This document shows positions 8,832 through 10,595 of a stretch of DNA of 10,595 nt, piece by piece (the first letter of the stretch is position 1; each line of letters begins with the position of its first letter). Origin of the DNA: Saccoglossus kowalevskii (lineage: Eukaryota; Hemichordata; Enteropneusta; Harrimaniidae); contig NW_003145303.1 of the NCBI RefSeq assembly GCF_000003605.2, positions 5,230 to 15,824 of the forward strand. The letters are read 5' to 3'. The notes under the pieces were generated by a model that made no database searches, was not told where the DNA came from, and saw only the letters and a program-made list of their open reading frames with translations. Position numbers and translations under genes: made by a program.

Positions 8832-8907
8832 TGTGTGTGTGGGTGATGTGTGTGTGTGTGTGTGCGTGGGGGAGGTGCGTGTGTGTGTGGGTGTGGGTGT
8901 GTGTGTG
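8832..8907 (+). repeat. Imperfect (GT)n microsatellite
   Basis: About 76 bases of GT/TG repeat are broken by GGGT, GATG and GGGGGAGGTGC interruptions. Such tracts can adopt Z-DNA and are prone to length change. Open frames running through it are by-products of the repeat. Confidence 0.93.
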
Positions 8908-10205
8908 AGTATCGTCGGTATTTTGTCTCTAATGGGAGCGAGAAAACCACGCGATTTGATTATGTTTCTCAAAATATGTTCCTTCCTCTTCCATCTTCGG
9001 TTGCACTGTTTAAAATATCATGGTTAAATATACCAGGGAACAGTGGATGTGGTCGCTGGAAACGAATAGAACACTATTTGAGGGCATATAGGCGTTCATT
9101 ACGTACAAGTTCGATCGATGAAAGTTCATCTATCTTATATTGTATTATGTGAAAACAACTGTAACGTGTGGGAAAATTCACACAATGGTAAAAGTGTAAT
9201 AAATATTAATAAAAGAGTGTGTAATAGTAAACACAATGAATTTTATCATAAATTGTCACAAAACTGCAATTATAAAATTCTACGTCAATAAATACACCAA
9301 CAAATGAAAATAATTGGGACCTAAAATTGGAGGCCATACCGAAAAGACTTCAATCTGTAGAAGAATTGATATTTAGAAAAATAATAGACACTTTACCAAT
9401 TTTTATTGGACCTTTTATAAACTATAAATGAGCGCAGTATTTGTATTTGATAGATTTTACACATCTATGTTTTGTGTGGCCTTGGTCAATATGATAGTGT
9501 TCGTCAACCATTTGGTAACATAATACATTCATTACATTCAATGTACAATAGTGTACATGTGTAGATGAACTAAAATGCGTTATAATTATCATAATGCAAT
9601 ACTGGGTTCTGATGTTGTATGAAAATATGCTTACATTTGTATTTGGTAGTCAAAGACATCTTTGAGAAATATTAGAGGGCAACATGAACACCATCAGCCA
9701 TTTTAAATCTATTTATTTCATTTCAGTCCTAAAATGCAAAAATCAAAACAATTGGTCAAATAAAATACAAAAGAGCGTAGGTTAACTAAATGAGATATTA
9801 ACTACAAATTGCTAATTAATTTACATCTAAATTCTAAAAATGTGCTAAAAACGTCAATGACAGTATTATCGGAATTCATTTTAATTTGATTTAATTTAAT
9901 TTAATGTTATAAAGTTATATGCTCTATGTAAAAATGTCTGCCTCCTTATATTAACGCGAAAAGTCACCAGACGAAAAGATCTGATGTAAAAGATTTGTTG
10001 TAAACCCCAAAACACCTTTATACCAAATGTTAACAAAATATATATTCGTTTATATCAGGGAAAGAAAAACACTAAATAAATGGCATTCAGACGGTTATTT
10101 TGGATAAAATGACGACTAAATGAAATTACTAAAAAAAAAACAAATCGATGTGTCTATTTGGATCAAATTTATTTTGTATTTCCATAGTATTATTTATCTT
10201 AGAAC
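8908..10205. other. AT-rich intergenic DNA, nothing recognised
   Basis: I find no gene or element. Minor items are a perfect 7-bp hairpin with a 4-base loop at 9541-9558, a short TTAAT-type repeat near 9881-9905 and an A10 run near 10131. Confidence 0.5.
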
Positions 10206-10231
10206 ATAATAATAATAATAATAATAATAAT
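10206..10231 (+). repeat. (ATA)n microsatellite
   Basis: This is an uninterrupted trinucleotide run of 26 bases, about 8.7 copies, lying 41 bases before the minisatellite. Confidence 0.95.
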
Positions 10232-10272
10232 TAATCCCACCATGTAAAAGAACCCAAAACTCAACGTGAGCT

Positions 10273-10595
10273 CAGTACATCACAGTGACCTGTAGAATAC
10301 ACCACAGAGACCTGTACAGAACATCACAGTGACCTGTACAATACATCACATAGACCTGTACAATACATCACATAGACCTGTACAATACATCACAGTGACC
10401 TGTACAGTACATCACAGTGTCCTGTACAATACATCACAGAGACCTGTTCAGTACATCACAGTGACCTGTACAGTACATCACAGTGACCTGTACAGTACAT
10501 CACAGTGACCTGTACAATACATCAGAGTGACTGTTACAGTGCATCACAGTGACCTGTACAGTACATCACAGAGACATTTACAATACATCACAGTG
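10273..10595 (+). repeat. 22-bp minisatellite, about 14.7 copies, runs off the window
   Basis: There are fourteen full 22-base units plus 15 bases of another, in perfect register with no indels. The typical unit is CAGTACATCACAGTGACC followed by TGTA. Units 1, 9, 10 and 11 are identical, and units 4 and 5 are identical to each other, which suggests local unit duplication. Variation concentrates at unit positions 2-3 and 13-15. Twenty-two is not a multiple of three and no long frame crosses it, so it is not coding. Seven of the fourteen full units contain TGACCT. Confidence 0.97.

Noticed and set aside
8833-9152. Plus-strand open frames beginning in the GT microsatellite
   Set aside because: The first third is translated simple repeat and the remainder matches nothing recognised.

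Overview
The window looks like AT-rich, gene-poor nuclear DNA of an invertebrate animal. The signs are one intact metazoan-type class A (rhodopsin-family) GPCR, broken non-LTR retrotransposon sequence, a Penelope/retrozyme-style hammerhead ribozyme, microsatellites and a minisatellite. There are no bacterial operons or Shine-Dalgarno sites. The species cannot be read from the sequence; a marine deuterostome or lophotrochozoan is a guess from the receptor's general style.

Layout. Positions 1-18 and 833-850 carry an identical 18-bp direct repeat. Between them, on the minus strand (598-674), is a complete type I hammerhead ribozyme directly beside a (TA)15 tract. A partial inverted copy lies on the plus strand at 853-901 and has lost the 5' half of the catalytic core. 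At 1033-1449 a decayed LINE reverse transcriptase (RT) lies on the minus strand: YADD motif, then the thumb region. At 1909-2235 an earlier part of a similar RT lies on the plus strand. This head-to-head arrangement fits a 5' inversion such as twin priming. From 2280 to 3690 I see nothing.

The only intact gene is a single-exon GPCR on the minus strand (5199 to 4036, 387 residues). It has all the class A landmarks, an in-frame stop just upstream of a good-context ATG, and candidate poly(A) signals downstream. It lacks Asp3.32, so it is probably not an amine receptor; a peptide or other ligand is more likely.

From 5260 to 8830 there is no recognisable gene. Two perfect matches to the RFX X-box consensus (5832-5845 and 7588-7601) occur there, each with a CRE-like TTACGTCA site 30-110 bp away, so this may be regulatory DNA. 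The right end has a GT-rich microsatellite (8832-8907), an AT-rich stretch with nothing recognisable, an (ATA)n tract (10206-10231) and a 22-bp minisatellite (10273 to the window edge, about 14.7 copies).

The most noteworthy items are the intact hammerhead ribozyme with its broken inverted partner, the split and inverted LINE, the orphan receptor and the paired X-boxes.
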